A stretch of 7,723 nt of DNA from Kordiimonadaceae bacterium. GTDB taxonomy: Bacteria; Pseudomonadota; Alphaproteobacteria; Sphingomonadales; Kordiimonadaceae. The notes under the pieces were generated by a model. That model was given only the letters and a program-made list of their open reading frames with translations. It was not told the DNA's origin and ran no database searches. Where the stretch lies: the NCBI GenBank assembly GCA_014238195.1, contig JABABO010000038.1:1-7723 (forward strand), written 5' to 3'. Position numbers and translations under genes: made by a program. Positions 1-7,122 of this stretch are shown here, in pieces (positions within the stretch are counted from its first letter, which is position 1; each line of letters opens with the position of its first letter).

Positions 1-1017
1 ATGACAGTGGCAATACTGCCGATGTTACAGGTGGGGGGTATGCAACTTTTCAAAACGGAAAGTTTTGATTACGGGGAAAAAATCTTACCGCGAGCGACGC
101 AATTATCCAGCGCCATCGGCGGTTTATATTTATCGGCGACAGCGCTGTGTATGCTGCTATTGGTTATCGCTGGTATGAAACCATTTGATGCGATGGTGCA
201 TGCAATGACATCCATTGCGACAGGGGGTTTTTCAACAAGTGATGGTTCTGTCGGGCATTTTGATAGTGGATTGATACATTTTATCATCGCTATTTTTATG
301 TTGCTTGGGTCCTTGCCATTTGTGATTTATCTACAGGTACTGCGCGGGCGACCAATTGCCTTATGGCGAGACGAGCAAGTCAGGGCTTTCCTTAAACTGA
401 TTATCGGGTTTGTTGCCATCGTAACCCTATGGCTCATAGCCTTCAAAGGCTTTACGGTTGCCGAGGCCTTTCAGTATGGCGGTTTTAATATTATATCCGT
501 GATTACGGGAACAGGTTATGCCACCACTGATTACGGGCAGTGGGGCAGTTTTTCCGTGTCGCTATTTTTCTTTGCTATGTTCATTGGCGGCTGCGCTGGG
601 TCCACCAGTTGTGGGATTAAAATTTTCCGATATCTAGTCCTGCTTAAATCAATGCGCAGCTGGGTGAACCGTATTTTTCACCCTAACGGCATTTTTGTTG
701 CCCGCTATAATGGCCACCCGATTGAGGATACTGTCCGCAATTCTGTGATGGCTTTTCTGATTTTATTTGCTGCACTGGTTTTTGTGTTGGCAACATTACT
801 TGCTGCGACGGGACTGGACTGGATCACAGCCTTTGCAGGGGCGGGAACATCGCTTGCCAATGTTGGCCCTGGCCTTGGTCCGATCATTGGGCCGTCGGGC
901 ACTTTTGCCCCCCTTAATGATATGGCTAAATGGCTTCTAAGCCTTGGAATGCTAGTTGGCAGGCTGGAAATATTTACTATTCTGGTGCTTTTATCACCAG
1001 CTTTTTGGCGGGGGTAA
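1..1017 (+). CDS. trkH: TrkH family potassium uptake protein, C-terminal 338 residues (5' end outside window)
   Basis: This is the inner-membrane, ion-conducting subunit of a Trk potassium uptake system, which normally works with the cytoplasmic NAD-binding regulator TrkA. Family members are about 480-500 residues, so roughly the first third is missing and the ATG at position 1 is an internal methionine. Visible family signatures, numbered from that methionine, are the LPMLQVGGMQL segment (about 6-16), a filter-like TGGF turn (74-77), TGTGY (169-173), the GGCAGSTSCGIKIFR block (196-210), and NVGPG (287-291). The protein ends in the family's GRLE(I/L)FT helix (320-326). Hydrophobic stretches between these turns fit the repeated M1-P-M2 plan. 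Three of the four filter loops are therefore present and intact, which argues against a pseudogene. The next gene starts one base after the stop, suggesting one transcript. No trkA lies in the window. The assignment is firm; the exact type (TrkH, TrkG or KtrB-like) is less so, though TrkH fits best. Confidence 0.95.
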   Translation: MTVAILPMLQVGGMQLFKTESFDYGEKILPRATQLSSAIGGLYLSATALCMLLLVIAGMKPFDAMVHAMTSIATGGFSTSDGSVGHFDSGLIHFIIAIFMLLGSLPFVIYLQVLRGRPIALWRDEQVRAFLKLIIGFVAIVTLWLIAFKGFTVAEAFQYGGFNIISVITGTGYATTDYGQWGSFSVSLFFFAMFIGGCAGSTSCGIKIFRYLVLLKSMRSWVNRIFHPNGIFVARYNGHPIEDTVRNSVMAFLILFAALVFVLATLLAATGLDWITAFAGAGTSLANVGPGLGPIIGPSGTFAPLNDMAKWLLSLGMLVGRLEIFTILVLLSPAFWRG

Positions 1018-1018
1018 C

Positions 1019-1861
1019 ATGCTTAAACGATTGTGCCTATATAGTTTCAGCCTGATTATTAGTGTATCTGCATGGGCGACAAGTGACACAAGTGATGCCA
1101 GCTTCAAAGCTTACCAGTCAGGAGAATTTATCAAAGCCCGTGAAATAGCCCTTCAGGGCACTACAGCCAGCAGTTACACGGTGGCTTGCCGTGCTGGTCT
1201 TGTGATTGGTGGCTATTTTGAACAAGGGGAAACTGCTGTGAAAAGCTTGCATCAAGCCACCGAGCATTGCTTACAAGCTTATAAGCTGGACCCGCACAAT
1301 CTGACGACTCGCATATCACTCGCCGCTGCTATTGGCATAGAAGGCCGCCGCACTGCTAGTGTGGCAAAAGCCAAAATCAGCAAAGAATTGATCGCGAATA
1401 CTCTGGTACGATACCCCAACAATCCAACGGCTTTAACGGCGATGGCAAGCTGGTACCATGAAGTGGCAAAAGCTGGTTTTTTAGCACGCCGTGTATTGGG
1501 GGCAAGTTACCAAAAGGCTGAGAGTTATTTTGAACGGTCGGTCCTTTTAAAGACGATTGCAATTCCCGAGATGTTTGAAGCTGCAAAATTTTACGCCTCG
1601 GGAAAACGAAAGAATAAGAAAAAGTCACTTGAACTTTTAACACGCCTTTTATCCAAGCAGCCAACAGGGGCTTTTGACCGCATCATCCAAGATCAAGCAT
1701 TGGGGCTTCACCAAGCTTTAATGGACAATGATAAAAGGCGCATCAAGCATCTCGTAAAGACCCAAAAAGCATTTGCGGGAATCAAACACTGGAAGGCCAT
1801 CCCAAAATATGACCTTCCCGACTTTGAAAATGGGAATTTTCAATATAGCCAAATACAGTGA
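1019..1861 (+). CDS. Exported TPR-like helical-repeat protein of unknown function
   Basis: The product is 280 residues and I cannot name its function. It opens with a convincing Sec signal peptide: a basic MLKR start, a hydrophobic stretch, and Ala-Trp-Ala at 18-20 before Thr-Ser-Asp, so the mature protein is probably periplasmic. The mature part is alpha-helical with TPR-like spacing. Examples are AYQSGEFIKAREIAL (31-45), the CLQAYKLDPHN segment (84-94), RYPNNPTALTAMA (131-143), and the GASYQKAESYFERSVLL segment (161-177), followed by a basic patch GKRKNKKKS (195-203). The pattern resembles short periplasmic TPR proteins of Proteobacteria that carry a GA...A.YFE.A. motif. Mature cysteines 57 and 84 could form a disulfide. 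The start at 1019 is chosen because it begins the signal peptide, has a G-rich GGCGGGGG sequence at 1007-1014, and leaves one base after the trkH stop. An in-frame ATG at 956 inside trkH would bury the signal peptide. The coupling to trkH implies co-expression; a role in potassium uptake is only inference. Confidence 0.85.
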   Translation: MLKRLCLYSFSLIISVSAWATSDTSDASFKAYQSGEFIKAREIALQGTTASSYTVACRAGLVIGGYFEQGETAVKSLHQATEHCLQAYKLDPHNLTTRISLAAAIGIEGRRTASVAKAKISKELIANTLVRYPNNPTALTAMASWYHEVAKAGFLARRVLGASYQKAESYFERSVLLKTIAIPEMFEAAKFYASGKRKNKKKSLELLTRLLSKQPTGAFDRIIQDQALGLHQALMDNDKRRIKHLVKTQKAFAGIKHWKAIPKYDLPDFENGNFQYSQIQ

Positions 1862-1910
1862 ATTTTGATCACCTCATTTGACCATAAGTATTTATGTCGG
1901 TTCGACTTAT

Positions 1911-1938
1911 CAATAAATAATGATCTCATTATTTATTG
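1911..1938. repeat. Perfect 12-bp AT-rich inverted repeat between convergent genes
   Basis: CAATAAATAATG at 1911-1922 is mirrored exactly by CATTATTTATTG at 1927-1938 around a 4-base ATCT loop. It lies in the 95-base gap where the TPR-like gene (+) and the TerB-like gene (-) meet tail to tail. That position fits a shared bidirectional terminator or transcript-end hairpin. However, the stem has only two G-C pairs, and neither strand shows a T-run after it, so it is not a classical intrinsic terminator. An operator-like palindrome is possible but less expected between convergent ends. The rest of the gap (1862-1910 and 1939-1956) holds only minor palindromes, such as GTCGGTTCGAC at 1897-1907. 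Confidence 0.6.
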
Positions 1939-1956
1939 GTCTCGCTATAATTCGCA

Positions 1957-2370
1957 TCAAGAGAAGGATTTTTGACGGGCCGCAACACCGCGTTCAATCG
2001 CCGCCGCCGTTAAGCGATCAATATTGAAGAAATGCCGAAACATTTCAAGCAGGCGTAATTCTTCCTGCGTTAATGTTCCATCACTGGCTGCTACTTCGCA
2101 GGCCAGGGCGTACATCAGGTCATAATAACGGCTCTCTAATGCTTCTTCAATCAAACCAAAAACCGCATCTAAACCTTCTTCGGTATCAAGCAACGCAACG
2201 CAGGTTTCCGTGTCTTGACGCAAGCGCTCCAAGTTATAGCCGCGCAGGGCTGGTAAATAACCCACAAGCCCCGTCATGCGCGTAAGTTCACTATCGGTCA
2301 TTTCGTTATCGGATGCAGATACAACAACCATTGTATATATAAGCGCTGTTTCTGGGCTGATTGTAGACAT
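1957..2370 (-). CDS. TerB-like (tellurite resistance TerB family) small protein
   Basis: This is a 137-residue, acidic, all-helical protein without a signal peptide or membrane segment, so it is probably cytoplasmic. It shows the TerB-like arrangement of two related halves, each with a helix followed by an acidic turn: VVVSASDNEMTDSEL (15-29) and EVAASDGTLTQEEL (92-105). Aligned, these give A-S-D-x-x-(M/L)-T-x-x-E-L. In TerB folds such acidic clusters are thought to bind metal. Single-domain TerB family proteins are widespread in Alphaproteobacteria, and most have no proven role in tellurite resistance; the family name should not be read as a phenotype. The start is supported by a strong AAAAGGAA ribosome-binding sequence (minus strand, about 2376-2383) six or so bases upstream. 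It lies 120 bases downstream of the helicase gene on the same strand, far enough that it may have its own promoter. No terC, terD or other ter genes are present. Confidence 0.8.
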   Translation of the reverse strand: MSTISPETALIYTMVVVSASDNEMTDSELTRMTGLVGYLPALRGYNLERLRQDTETCVALLDTEEGLDAVFGLIEEALESRYYDLMYALACEVAASDGTLTQEELRLLEMFRHFFNIDRLTAAAIERGVAARQKSFS

Positions 2371-2410
2371 AAGAATTCCTTTTATACAGTGTGTCTTTGA
2401 ACCTATGGCG

Positions 2411-2436
2411 GTAGACTATTGTAGTAGACTATTGTG
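2411..2436. repeat. Two tandem copies of a 13-base unit upstream of the TerB-like gene
   Basis: GTAGACTATTGTA (2411-2423) is followed directly by GTAGACTATTGTG (2424-2436), differing only in the last base. The unit sits about 40-65 bases upstream of the TerB-like start, where promoter and operator elements would be expected on the minus strand. The second copy also forms a short palindrome with the following bases: TAGAC at 2425-2429 and GTCTA at 2437-2441. On the minus strand a TTGAGC lies at about 2450-2455, but no good -10 follows at the usual distance. The copies could be paired protein-binding sites or a chance slippage duplication. The remainder of the 120-base gap (2371-2490) shows nothing else beyond the ribosome-binding site. 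Confidence 0.55.
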
Positions 2437-2490
2437 GTCTAGGGCTTTGCTCAAGTGCTTATATGAAAAATATGTCTGTGATTATGAAAT

Positions 2491-5319
2491 TTATTCCGAA
2501 TTAAAAAACTTATGGGTTGATTTAACAGCATCGGCCAGTCCGATACGATCAATGCGCACATCGGGCGGAAAAGCAGTTAAAAGCCGTGTTGGTGTTTGAC
2601 CATCTAACATCACAAAAACACCGCGATCACTGGCCGTGCGTATTAATCGACCATAGGCTTGGCTAAATTTTAGCCGCGTTAACATATCATCATAGTGCCA
2701 ACCACCAAAAGCGCTGCGCCGCGCCCGGTGCAATAATGTTGGCCGCTGCCAAGGAACACGGTCAAACACAATCAACCGCAAAGCATGGCCTGGCACATCC
2801 ACGCCGTCGCGTACTGCGTCTGTACCAAGCAGGCAAGAATTTTCATCGGCACGGAACATATCCACAAGGGTTGCAGTGTCCATTGGGTCAATATGCTGCG
2901 CCAACAAGGGCAGTCCCATATCTTCCATGTCGGCAGCTATATGACTATAGGTGGCCTTTAGACGCGAAATCGCCGTGAACAGCCCCAATGCCCCGCCGCC
3001 AGAAGCCATCATTAAAGCACGGTATGCAGCTGCTACATGTGTTGGATCATTTTTATTAACATCCCCAACAATGATGATGCGCGTATTACCTGCATAATCA
3101 AAGGGCGATGGTACACTTAAGCGTTTGGGGGCCACCAATAAATGCTGGGCGCCAGTGCGCATATCGGCAGAAGCCCAATGGTCAGAGCTTGGGTTTTGCT
3201 CGTTGCTTTCAAAAGAGACTTTATCGCGCAGTGTCGCTGATGTTATCAGTGTACCGTGTGTTGCACTTAAAACAACATTGGCAAAGGGCAGTGTCGGGTC
3301 AATAAAGTGCCGATACATGCCTATATCACGTTCACGGGCATCTATACGGTCTATTTCAAACCAATCAACAAAGTCGTTTTGCATGACTTTACCATCCCCA
3401 GCCAAAGACATTGTCATTGCCACCCAACTTTTTACCATATCTGCCCGCAATGAAAGCGACCGCGCAGCACTTTCTAAACGGCCACGTGTGCTGCTATCAA
3501 GGCTGTCGGCATCCTCATCAAGGAGCTGGCTCAGACGTGCGGCAAGTGCCGCCATTGGGCGCAATAATTGATCTAATCCTTCCGCTAATTTTAAAGCCGC
3601 TTCAATCAGTTCAGCGGAAGGGTTATTGAGGGCCGCTTCCAAAGCATAGCTCGGTTGAGGCGGCCTGCCTACCGACGTATCTGATAGATCAACCGTGCGG
3701 CTGAAAACATGTGCACGGACAAAACTTAAAAAAACTTCAAACCGTGATGTTGCAGCCGCCCCTGAAACGCGGCCCAGCCAATTATCTGCAGGCAAGACAC
3801 GAGCCGCTTCTACTACATGCTCCAGCATAGTTTTGGCCGTATCATCATCAACGACCAATTCTTCCACCCGATTTTTTAAACCCCGTGCCCGTGTTGACCC
3901 ACCTTGTTCTTTACCACGCAACCAACGCCGTAAATCAGCACCTTCTTGGCCCGTCAAATGCACAGCGAAAGCGCTGTCGGCGGCATCAAAAACATGATGG
4001 CCTTCGTCGAATACGTAGCGTTTTGGTATACTGGGATCATCTATACGGTTAGCAATATGTGCCATAACAAGCGCGTGGTTTGCGACAACCAAATCCGCAT
4101 TCTTAGCCTTGCGTATCACGCGCTCAATAAAACATTTGCGATAATGTGCACAGGCCCCATAAAGACATTCGCCGCGTTTGTCGGTTAGGCCAGCAATCCG
4201 ACCAGCGCCAAAATGTGCCCCAAGATAGGACGGAAAATCACCCCCCATCATATCCCCATCCCGGCTGTAACGCGCCCAGCGCAGCACTAAGCCCATAAGG
4301 ATGCGGTCACGGTCTTCTGACCCTTTGCCAGCCATATTGCCGCGCACGATCACCGCCCGAAGTGTTTCTTCTATATTCAGCAAACAAGCGTAGTTTTCCC
4401 GACCTTTGCGGATCACCGCGCGTTTCGCTTTAATACGCGGGTCTGGATACAGTTTTGTCAGTTCCTGATCCAACTGTCGTTGTAGGTTTTTGGTGTATGT
4501 GGCAAGCCACACTGGGGCATCATTACGCTCGGACCACAAACTGGCAGGGGCAATGTAGGCAAGCGTTTTTCCAGTTCCTGTGCCTGCTTCCAAAAGCTGA
4601 ATATTAGGACCCTCCTGAAATTCGCGGGGCTTGAAGGCATGAACCGCAGAAGCAGCATAACGGAGCTGCCCTTCACGGACTTCTGCGCCTTTGCCTAAAA
4701 GTTCACCAAGACGACTTGTGCTTTCTAACGGTTCCACACCTTCATCGCCCGCCGCAGGGGGTGGCCCGTCATCTTCCCAGTCGGGCAAGTCGCGCCAGAC
4801 TGCAAGGCCGTCTTCGCGGCTGGTATCTTTATAAGTTTGCAGCGCTTTCATCGCAAGGGGACCCCAAGCCCACCCCGCCTGTGCCATCATGGTTAAAACT
4901 TGGGTTGCTCCAGCGCGGGTTGCAAATGTTTCAGCCGCCATATCCGCTAGCAAGCGCACTGAGACAGATTTAAGCGCCAGCGCTTCATCTTCAAAAGTGT
5001 TCACACTGTCACTTAAATTTAAGACATTTAATAACCCTTGCAAAGTGGGCAGACAAAAGCGGGCTGGACGGACAAAAGCAAATAATTCTAGCGCGTCATA
5101 AGCCCGAATGCTAGCAACGCCGAGCCTGCGGGCAGCGCGTACACGATTAACAACCAAATGTGGCGCACGGCTGACATGGCGTAAGGCTTCGTCTGGGCTG
5201 TAAGTTAAAAATTCACCGTCACTGGTTAGGATAACGGTATTTTGCACGCCGACAACTGCAACAGGGATGTCATCCAAGTTGGCACGATCCGCTTCAGCAT
5301 TTAAGACTAAATCTTCCAT
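2491..5319 (-). CDS. DinG/XPD-type Fe-S ATP-dependent DNA helicase (COG1199 family)
   Basis: This superfamily 2 helicase is of the kind that unwinds DNA 5'->3' during repair (DinG, YoaA and eukaryotic XPD relatives). Numbered from the ATG at 5319 (942 residues), an N-terminal region of about 240 residues contains the ALELFAFVRPARFC segment (76-89). This region is not recognisable as the exonuclease found in Firmicute DinG. Then come Walker A AGTGTGKT (245-252) and four cysteines at 312, 385, 390 and 396 spaced as in an XPD-type Fe-S cluster. Next are VVANHAL (411-417), the DEGH box (438-441), a long accessory insertion, TSATLR (693-698), the GTDAVRDGVDVPG region (832-844) and motif VI QAYGRLIR (887-894). 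All key residues look intact. The frame stays open upstream to a TTG at 5349, which would add ten residues. ATG 5319 is preferred by codon type, but the only purine-rich stretch (AAGGG) sits too close to it, so the start is uncertain. It is divergent from lysK. I give no symbol because dinG and yoaA cannot be separated here. Confidence 0.95.
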   Translation of the reverse strand: MEDLVLNAEADRANLDDIPVAVVGVQNTVILTSDGEFLTYSPDEALRHVSRAPHLVVNRVRAARRLGVASIRAYDALELFAFVRPARFCLPTLQGLLNVLNLSDSVNTFEDEALALKSVSVRLLADMAAETFATRAGATQVLTMMAQAGWAWGPLAMKALQTYKDTSREDGLAVWRDLPDWEDDGPPPAAGDEGVEPLESTSRLGELLGKGAEVREGQLRYAASAVHAFKPREFQEGPNIQLLEAGTGTGKTLAYIAPASLWSERNDAPVWLATYTKNLQRQLDQELTKLYPDPRIKAKRAVIRKGRENYACLLNIEETLRAVIVRGNMAGKGSEDRDRILMGLVLRWARYSRDGDMMGGDFPSYLGAHFGAGRIAGLTDKRGECLYGACAHYRKCFIERVIRKAKNADLVVANHALVMAHIANRIDDPSIPKRYVFDEGHHVFDAADSAFAVHLTGQEGADLRRWLRGKEQGGSTRARGLKNRVEELVVDDDTAKTMLEHVVEAARVLPADNWLGRVSGAAATSRFEVFLSFVRAHVFSRTVDLSDTSVGRPPQPSYALEAALNNPSAELIEAALKLAEGLDQLLRPMAALAARLSQLLDEDADSLDSSTRGRLESAARSLSLRADMVKSWVAMTMSLAGDGKVMQNDFVDWFEIDRIDARERDIGMYRHFIDPTLPFANVVLSATHGTLITSATLRDKVSFESNEQNPSSDHWASADMRTGAQHLLVAPKRLSVPSPFDYAGNTRIIIVGDVNKNDPTHVAAAYRALMMASGGGALGLFTAISRLKATYSHIAADMEDMGLPLLAQHIDPMDTATLVDMFRADENSCLLGTDAVRDGVDVPGHALRLIVFDRVPWQRPTLLHRARRSAFGGWHYDDMLTRLKFSQAYGRLIRTASDRGVFVMLDGQTPTRLLTAFPPDVRIDRIGLADAVKSTHKFFNSE

Positions 5320-5401
5320 GCCCTTACAATAGCGTGCGTGAGTGTGCAAACAAGCATAAATCGATAAACATGACGGACAGAATTTTGTATTTTGAACTAT
5401 C

Positions 5402-5445
5402 CCCTATAAGGCTTGACCAAGCCCCTTAAAAACCATAGGGTTTGG
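5402..5445 (+). other. Overlapping, mutually exclusive hairpins upstream of lysK
   Basis: Two stems share bases. Hairpin A pairs GGCTT (5410-5414) with AAGCC (5419-5423) around GACC, and can be enclosed by CCCTAT (5402-5407) pairing with ATAGGG (5435-5440). Hairpin B pairs CCAAGCCC (5417-5424) with GGGTTTGG (5438-5445), eight pairs including one G-U that is only available in plus-strand RNA. A and B cannot form together, the geometry of an attenuator or RNA switch. No T-run follows hairpin B, so it is not a terminator by itself, and it lies about 80 bases before the lysK start. Whether this stretch is transcribed at all is unknown. Confidence 0.35.
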
Positions 5446-5514
5446 CTCGAAAAATAGAATTGACTTATCGATTTCTACAAATCACGCAAACATGCAAATA
5501 CAGTGTAATATCTC

Positions 5515-5518
5515 GGAG
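5515..5518 (+). promoter_or_regulatory. Ribosome-binding site of lysK
   Basis: GGAG lies five bases before the ATG at 5524 and eight before a second in-frame ATG at 5527. It supports initiation here, but does not decide between the two adjacent methionine codons; the choice changes the product by one residue. Confidence 0.7.
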
Positions 5519-5523
5519 TATTC

Positions 5524-7122
5524 ATGATGAGCAATAATAGCGATATTGCGTTGCAATCAAAAGCTTGGCCTTTTCAAGAAGCTGAAAAACTTTTGCGGCG
5601 CTGCAAAACTGGCGTACCAGACAAGGGCTATGTGCTTTTTGAAACGGGCTATGGGCCATCTGGGCTGCCACATATCGGCACATTCGGCGAAGTGGCACGA
5701 ACAACAATGGTTATGCGGGCCTTTGAAGAAATTAGCAATATTCCGACCAAATTGATTTGCTTTTCCGATGATATGGACGGTCTGCGCAAAGTGCCAACCA
5801 ATGTCCCGAACCCAGAACGGCTAGAATCCTCACTTGGTTTGCCACTAACCGAAGTGCCTGACCCTTTTGGTACTCATGACAGTTTTGGTGCGCACAATAA
5901 TGCTCGCTTGCAAGCTTTTTTGGATGATTTTGGCTTTACTTATGATTTCTATAGCGCCACTGACTGCTATAAACGTGGTTTATTTAACGAGACTTTGATC
6001 AAAATTTGTAAAAACTACGATAAAGTGATCAATGTCATCCTTCCCACCTTGGGTTCTGAGCGCCGCGCCACATACAGCCCATTTTTGCCGCGGTGTCCGC
6101 AATCTGGTGAAATTTTGCAAGTCCCTATTGAGGTGATAGACCCAGCTGGCGGGATCATTGCCTTTGATGACAGCACAGGTAAGCGACAAACAACCGCGGT
6201 AACCGATGGTCACGTAAAGTGTCAGTGGAAGGTTGATTGGGCAATGCGCTGGGACGCGTTGGATGTCGATTATGAAATGAGCGGAAAAGATCTGTCTGAA
6301 TCTGTGAAGCTTAGCTCGATTATTCGTCGTATCTTAGGGGGTAAACCACCTGAATCTTTAACATACGAACTGTTTTTAGACGATAAAGGTGAAAAAATAT
6401 CTAAATCGAAAGGCAATGGCTTATCAATTGACGAATGGCTGCGTTACGCCAGCCCTGAAAGCTTATCGCTTTATATGTTCCAAAGCCCCAAAAAAGCAAA
6501 ACGGCTTTATTTTGATGTTATTCCAAAAGCTGTTGATGATTATGCCACATTTGTTGGGAAATTTCACGGGCAAGACGCGCTTGAGGGCTATAAGAACCCA
6601 GCTTGGCATATCCACGGCGGCGATGTGCCAGCGGCTGACATGCCCGTTAGTTTTGCGCTGCTCCTGAATCTTGTGTCAGCTGCCAGCACAGATGATAAAA
6701 CCGCTTTGTGGGGTTTTGTATCCCGTTATGCAGAAGGTGCAAAAGCTGATCAGTTCCCGTTGCTTGATCGCTTAATGGATTATGCCATTGCTTATTATAC
6801 AGATTTTATCGCCCCAACAAAAAGCTTCCGCCCACCTAACGAGCAAGAAAAAACCGCGTTTCAAAGCTTGAAAAAACGCCTGATCTCCCTTGGGCCTGAT
6901 GAAACCAATCCAGACATAATTATGACCGAGGTCTATAGCGCTGGTAAAGACGCCAATTTCGAAAACCTGCGCGACTGGTTTAAAGCGTGCTACGAAGTGT
7001 TGCTTGGCCAAAGCCAAGGACCACGTATGGGCGGATTTATTGCCCTATATGGCGTTGCGGACACTCTCACACTGATTGATGAAAAGGCAAAGATCACTGC
7101 AAAAGACCTTGGCGATGTCTAG
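5524..7122 (+). CDS. lysK: Lysine--tRNA ligase, class I (archaeal type)
   Basis: This cytoplasmic enzyme activates lysine with ATP and loads it onto tRNA-Lys. At 532 residues it has the usual length of the bacterial class I enzyme, and it is unrelated in fold to the class II LysRS of E. coli. The class I signatures are clear: HIGT (50-53) in the context GYGPSGLPHIGTF, and KISKS (291-295) in place of KMSKS, followed by KGNG. Other typical blocks are SDDMDGLRKVP (81-91), the KVDWAMRW segment (236-243) and MSGKDL (252-257). Class I LysRS is the normal form in Alphaproteobacteria, so it is a taxonomic marker here and needs no recent transfer to explain it. A GGAG ribosome-binding site precedes the start. 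It is divergent from the helicase and overlaps the next gene by eight bases. The same enzyme is also often labelled lysS. No T-box-like leader is evident. The assignment is secure. Confidence 0.97.
   Translation: MMSNNSDIALQSKAWPFQEAEKLLRRCKTGVPDKGYVLFETGYGPSGLPHIGTFGEVARTTMVMRAFEEISNIPTKLICFSDDMDGLRKVPTNVPNPERLESSLGLPLTEVPDPFGTHDSFGAHNNARLQAFLDDFGFTYDFYSATDCYKRGLFNETLIKICKNYDKVINVILPTLGSERRATYSPFLPRCPQSGEILQVPIEVIDPAGGIIAFDDSTGKRQTTAVTDGHVKCQWKVDWAMRWDALDVDYEMSGKDLSESVKLSSIIRRILGGKPPESLTYELFLDDKGEKISKSKGNGLSIDEWLRYASPESLSLYMFQSPKKAKRLYFDVIPKAVDDYATFVGKFHGQDALEGYKNPAWHIHGGDVPAADMPVSFALLLNLVSAASTDDKTALWGFVSRYAEGAKADQFPLLDRLMDYAIAYYTDFIAPTKSFRPPNEQEKTAFQSLKKRLISLGPDETNPDIIMTEVYSAGKDANFENLRDWFKACYEVLLGQSQGPRMGGFIALYGVADTLTLIDEKAKITAKDLGDV

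Larger units (their letters stand above)
5320..5523. promoter_or_regulatory. Divergent intergenic region between the helicase gene and lysK
   Basis: These 204 bases must hold the promoters of both flanking genes, since they are transcribed away from each other. The clearest structure is a pair of inverted 10-mers: AAATCGATAA at 5358-5367 and TTATCGATTT at 5465-5474, each with the self-complementary core ATCGAT. One lies close to each gene, about 40-50 bases from its start, as would suit sites for one regulator acting on both. For lysK, TTGACT at 5460-5465 resembles a -35 box but has no good -10 at 16-18 bases. TTGACC (5413-5418) with TAGGGT (5436-5441) has 17-base spacing but a poor -10. A TATAAG at 5405-5410 lacks a clear -35. 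I therefore do not assign a start site for either gene. Confidence 0.5.

Noticed and set aside
956..1018. Upstream ATG at 956 as the start of the TPR-like gene
   Set aside because: It lies well inside trkH and would place 21 unrelated residues before a clear signal peptide that begins at 1019.
1957..2370. Tellurite resistance operon
   Set aside because: Only a single TerB-like domain is present, without terC, terD, terA or terZ neighbours; the family name does not imply the phenotype.
2276..2599. 107-codon plus-strand open frame spanning the gap between the TerB-like and helicase genes
   Set aside because: It starts inside one real gene and ends inside the other on the opposite strand, has no recognisable domain, and the part in the gap covers the regulatory repeats.
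3125..3571. 148-codon plus-strand open frame inside the helicase gene
   Set aside because: It is fully antisense to a well-supported helicase; its serine- and arginine-rich translation is what reading the opposite strand of a coding region gives.
5370..5429. A 19-codon open frame before lysK overlapping the hairpins, resembling an attenuation leader peptide
   Set aside because: It contains no lysine codon, has no ribosome-binding sequence upstream, and so lacks what a lysine-sensing leader peptide would need.
5402..5523. T-box or lysine riboswitch controlling lysK
   Set aside because: The leader is too short, lacks the T-box core and the multi-helix lysine aptamer layout, and T-boxes are not expected in Alphaproteobacteria.
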